Part shown: piece after piece, positions 5,347 to 6,145 of the stretch
How the letters are laid out: each line of letters opens with the position of its first letter
How positions within the stretch are numbered: the stretch's first letter is position 1
From: Desulfobulbaceae bacterium
Lineage (GTDB): Bacteria; Desulfobacterota; Desulfobulbia; Desulfobulbales; UBA5123
NCBI GenBank assembly: GCA_029865195.1
Contig: JAOUHH010000177.1
Span: 1 to 6,145 of the forward strand
Direction: 5' to 3'
Length of the DNA stretch: 6,145 bases
Notes under the pieces: generated by a model
What the model saw: only the letters and a program-made list of their open reading frames with translations
What the model was told of the DNA's origin: nothing
The model's database searches: none
Program-made: the position numbers and the translations under genes

Positions 5347-6145
5347 AGCTCCTTGACCGCTACCTGCTCGGGCAGTTCTTCCGGAATGTGCTCCTGATCC
5401 TCACCTCGCTGATCGCCGTCTACCTGCTCATCGATTTCTTCGAACGGATGGACAACTTCATGGAGGCCGGTAAGCCCCTCGGCCTCGCGGTGCGGTATTT
5501 CCTCTGCAAGATCCCGCAGATCTACGACATGATGATCCCGGTCTGCCTGCTGCTGGCCGGGGTCACCACCCTGGGGATCTTGAACCGTCAGCACGAGTTC
5601 GTCGCCCTGAAGGCGGCCGGGATCAGCGTCGGCCGGATCACCGCCCCCCTGCTCTTCGGCGCAGGCCTCGTCATCGCCGTGAATCTCGCGGTGGGCCAAT
5701 GGGTGCTGCCGCCCGCCAACAGCGCCGTCAACCGCATCTTCTACGAAGAGGTGCTGAACCGGATCCCCACCGGCATCGTCCGCAACAACCGCATCTATCA
5801 CCACGCCCCGGACGGCATCTATTCCTTCAGGCGGCCGAACCCGCAGAAGGCCCGCTTCCGCGATTTTTCCTACGCGACCTGGGACAAGGAGTACCGGATG
5901 ACGATGCTCGTCACCGCCGCCACCGCCGACTGGGCGGACGGCCGCTGGACCTTACAGAACGGCCAGATCAAGAAACGCACCGGCACTCACGACTTCGCCA
6001 TCGAGCTTTTCAAGCGCAAGGAGCTTACCCTGCCGGAGTCCCCGGACACCTTCTTTGTCCCGTCGTACAAGGCCGAGGAATACTCCATCTCCGAGCTTTT
6101 CCGGCGCGCCAAAGAGCTTGAGGAAGACGGCGAGCGGACCGGCTG
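5343..6145 (+). CDS. lptG: LPS export permease LptG (partial, cut by the window edge)
   Basis: This is the second permease of the LptB2FG extractor. The frame is open from the ATG at 5343 through 267 codons plus two bases to the end of the window, so the 3' part is missing (family members usually have about 350-390 residues). It begins MKLLDRYLLGQFFRNVLLIL, the typical LptG opening with helix 1 at about 10-31. Helix 2 follows at about 56-80 and helix 3 at about 98-121. The conserved cytoplasmic segment HEFVALKAAGISVGRI (84-99) lies between helices 2 and 3. The periplasmic jellyroll runs from about 125 to beyond 240 (for example WADGRWTLQNGQI, 197-209). Helices 4-6 should lie past the edge. 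LptF and LptG are homologous; order and sequence both favour LptG for this second gene. It overlaps lptF by 4 bases and is surely cotranscribed with it. Confidence 0.92.
   Translation, partial: MKLLDRYLLGQFFRNVLLILTSLIAVYLLIDFFERMDNFMEAGKPLGLAVRYFLCKIPQIYDMMIPVCLLLAGVTTLGILNRQHEFVALKAAGISVGRITAPLLFGAGLVIAVNLAVGQWVLPPANSAVNRIFYEEVLNRIPTGIVRNNRIYHHAPDGIYSFRRPNPQKARFRDFSYATWDKEYRMTMLVTAATADWADGRWTLQNGQIKKRTGTHDFAIELFKRKELTLPESPDTFFVPSYKAEEYSISELFRRAKELEEDGERTG

Overview
The window is an ordinary, gene-dense, GC-rich chromosomal stretch from a Gram-negative bacterium. The combination of LPS-transport permeases (LptF/LptG), a CheZ-type chemotaxis phosphatase and a RACo-like corrinoid-protein activator domain fits a deltaproteobacterial lineage (Desulfobacterota, for example the Desulfobulbales). 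That placement is inferred from gene content and sequence feel, not from a marker gene. Base composition looks uniform throughout. I see no insertion sequence, tRNA, rRNA, CRISPR array or phage gene.

Layout. Two genes lie on the minus strand at the left: an ASKHA-domain protein (2675 to 1134), followed 112 bases downstream by a DHH-family phosphoesterase (1021 to 2, complete, TAG stop at 2-4). Divergent from them, across a 148-base gap, is a plus-strand FluC/CrcB fluoride channel (2824-3210). It converges with a minus-strand cheZ (3912 to 3220), with only 9 bases between the two stop codons. A 234-base divergent region (3913-4146) then separates cheZ from the plus-strand lptF (4147-5346) and lptG (from 5343). 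These two overlap by ATGA, and lptG runs off the right edge after 267 codons.

How the genes work together. Only lptF and lptG form a clear functional unit: the inner-membrane permease pair of the LptB2FG LPS extractor. The ASKHA and DHH genes may share a transcript, but nothing in the sequence ties their functions together. CheZ is an orphan here, with no other chemotaxis gene in view, and carries a near-consensus housekeeping promoter. FluC is a stand-alone fluoride exporter.

No stretch longer than about 300 bases lacks a gene. Large open frames antisense to the real genes are compositional shadows. I did not find an undescribed system. The observations most worth checking are that the RACo-like protein lacks the N-terminal ferredoxin domain usual in RACo, and that the DHH protein lacks the usual first-motif histidine.
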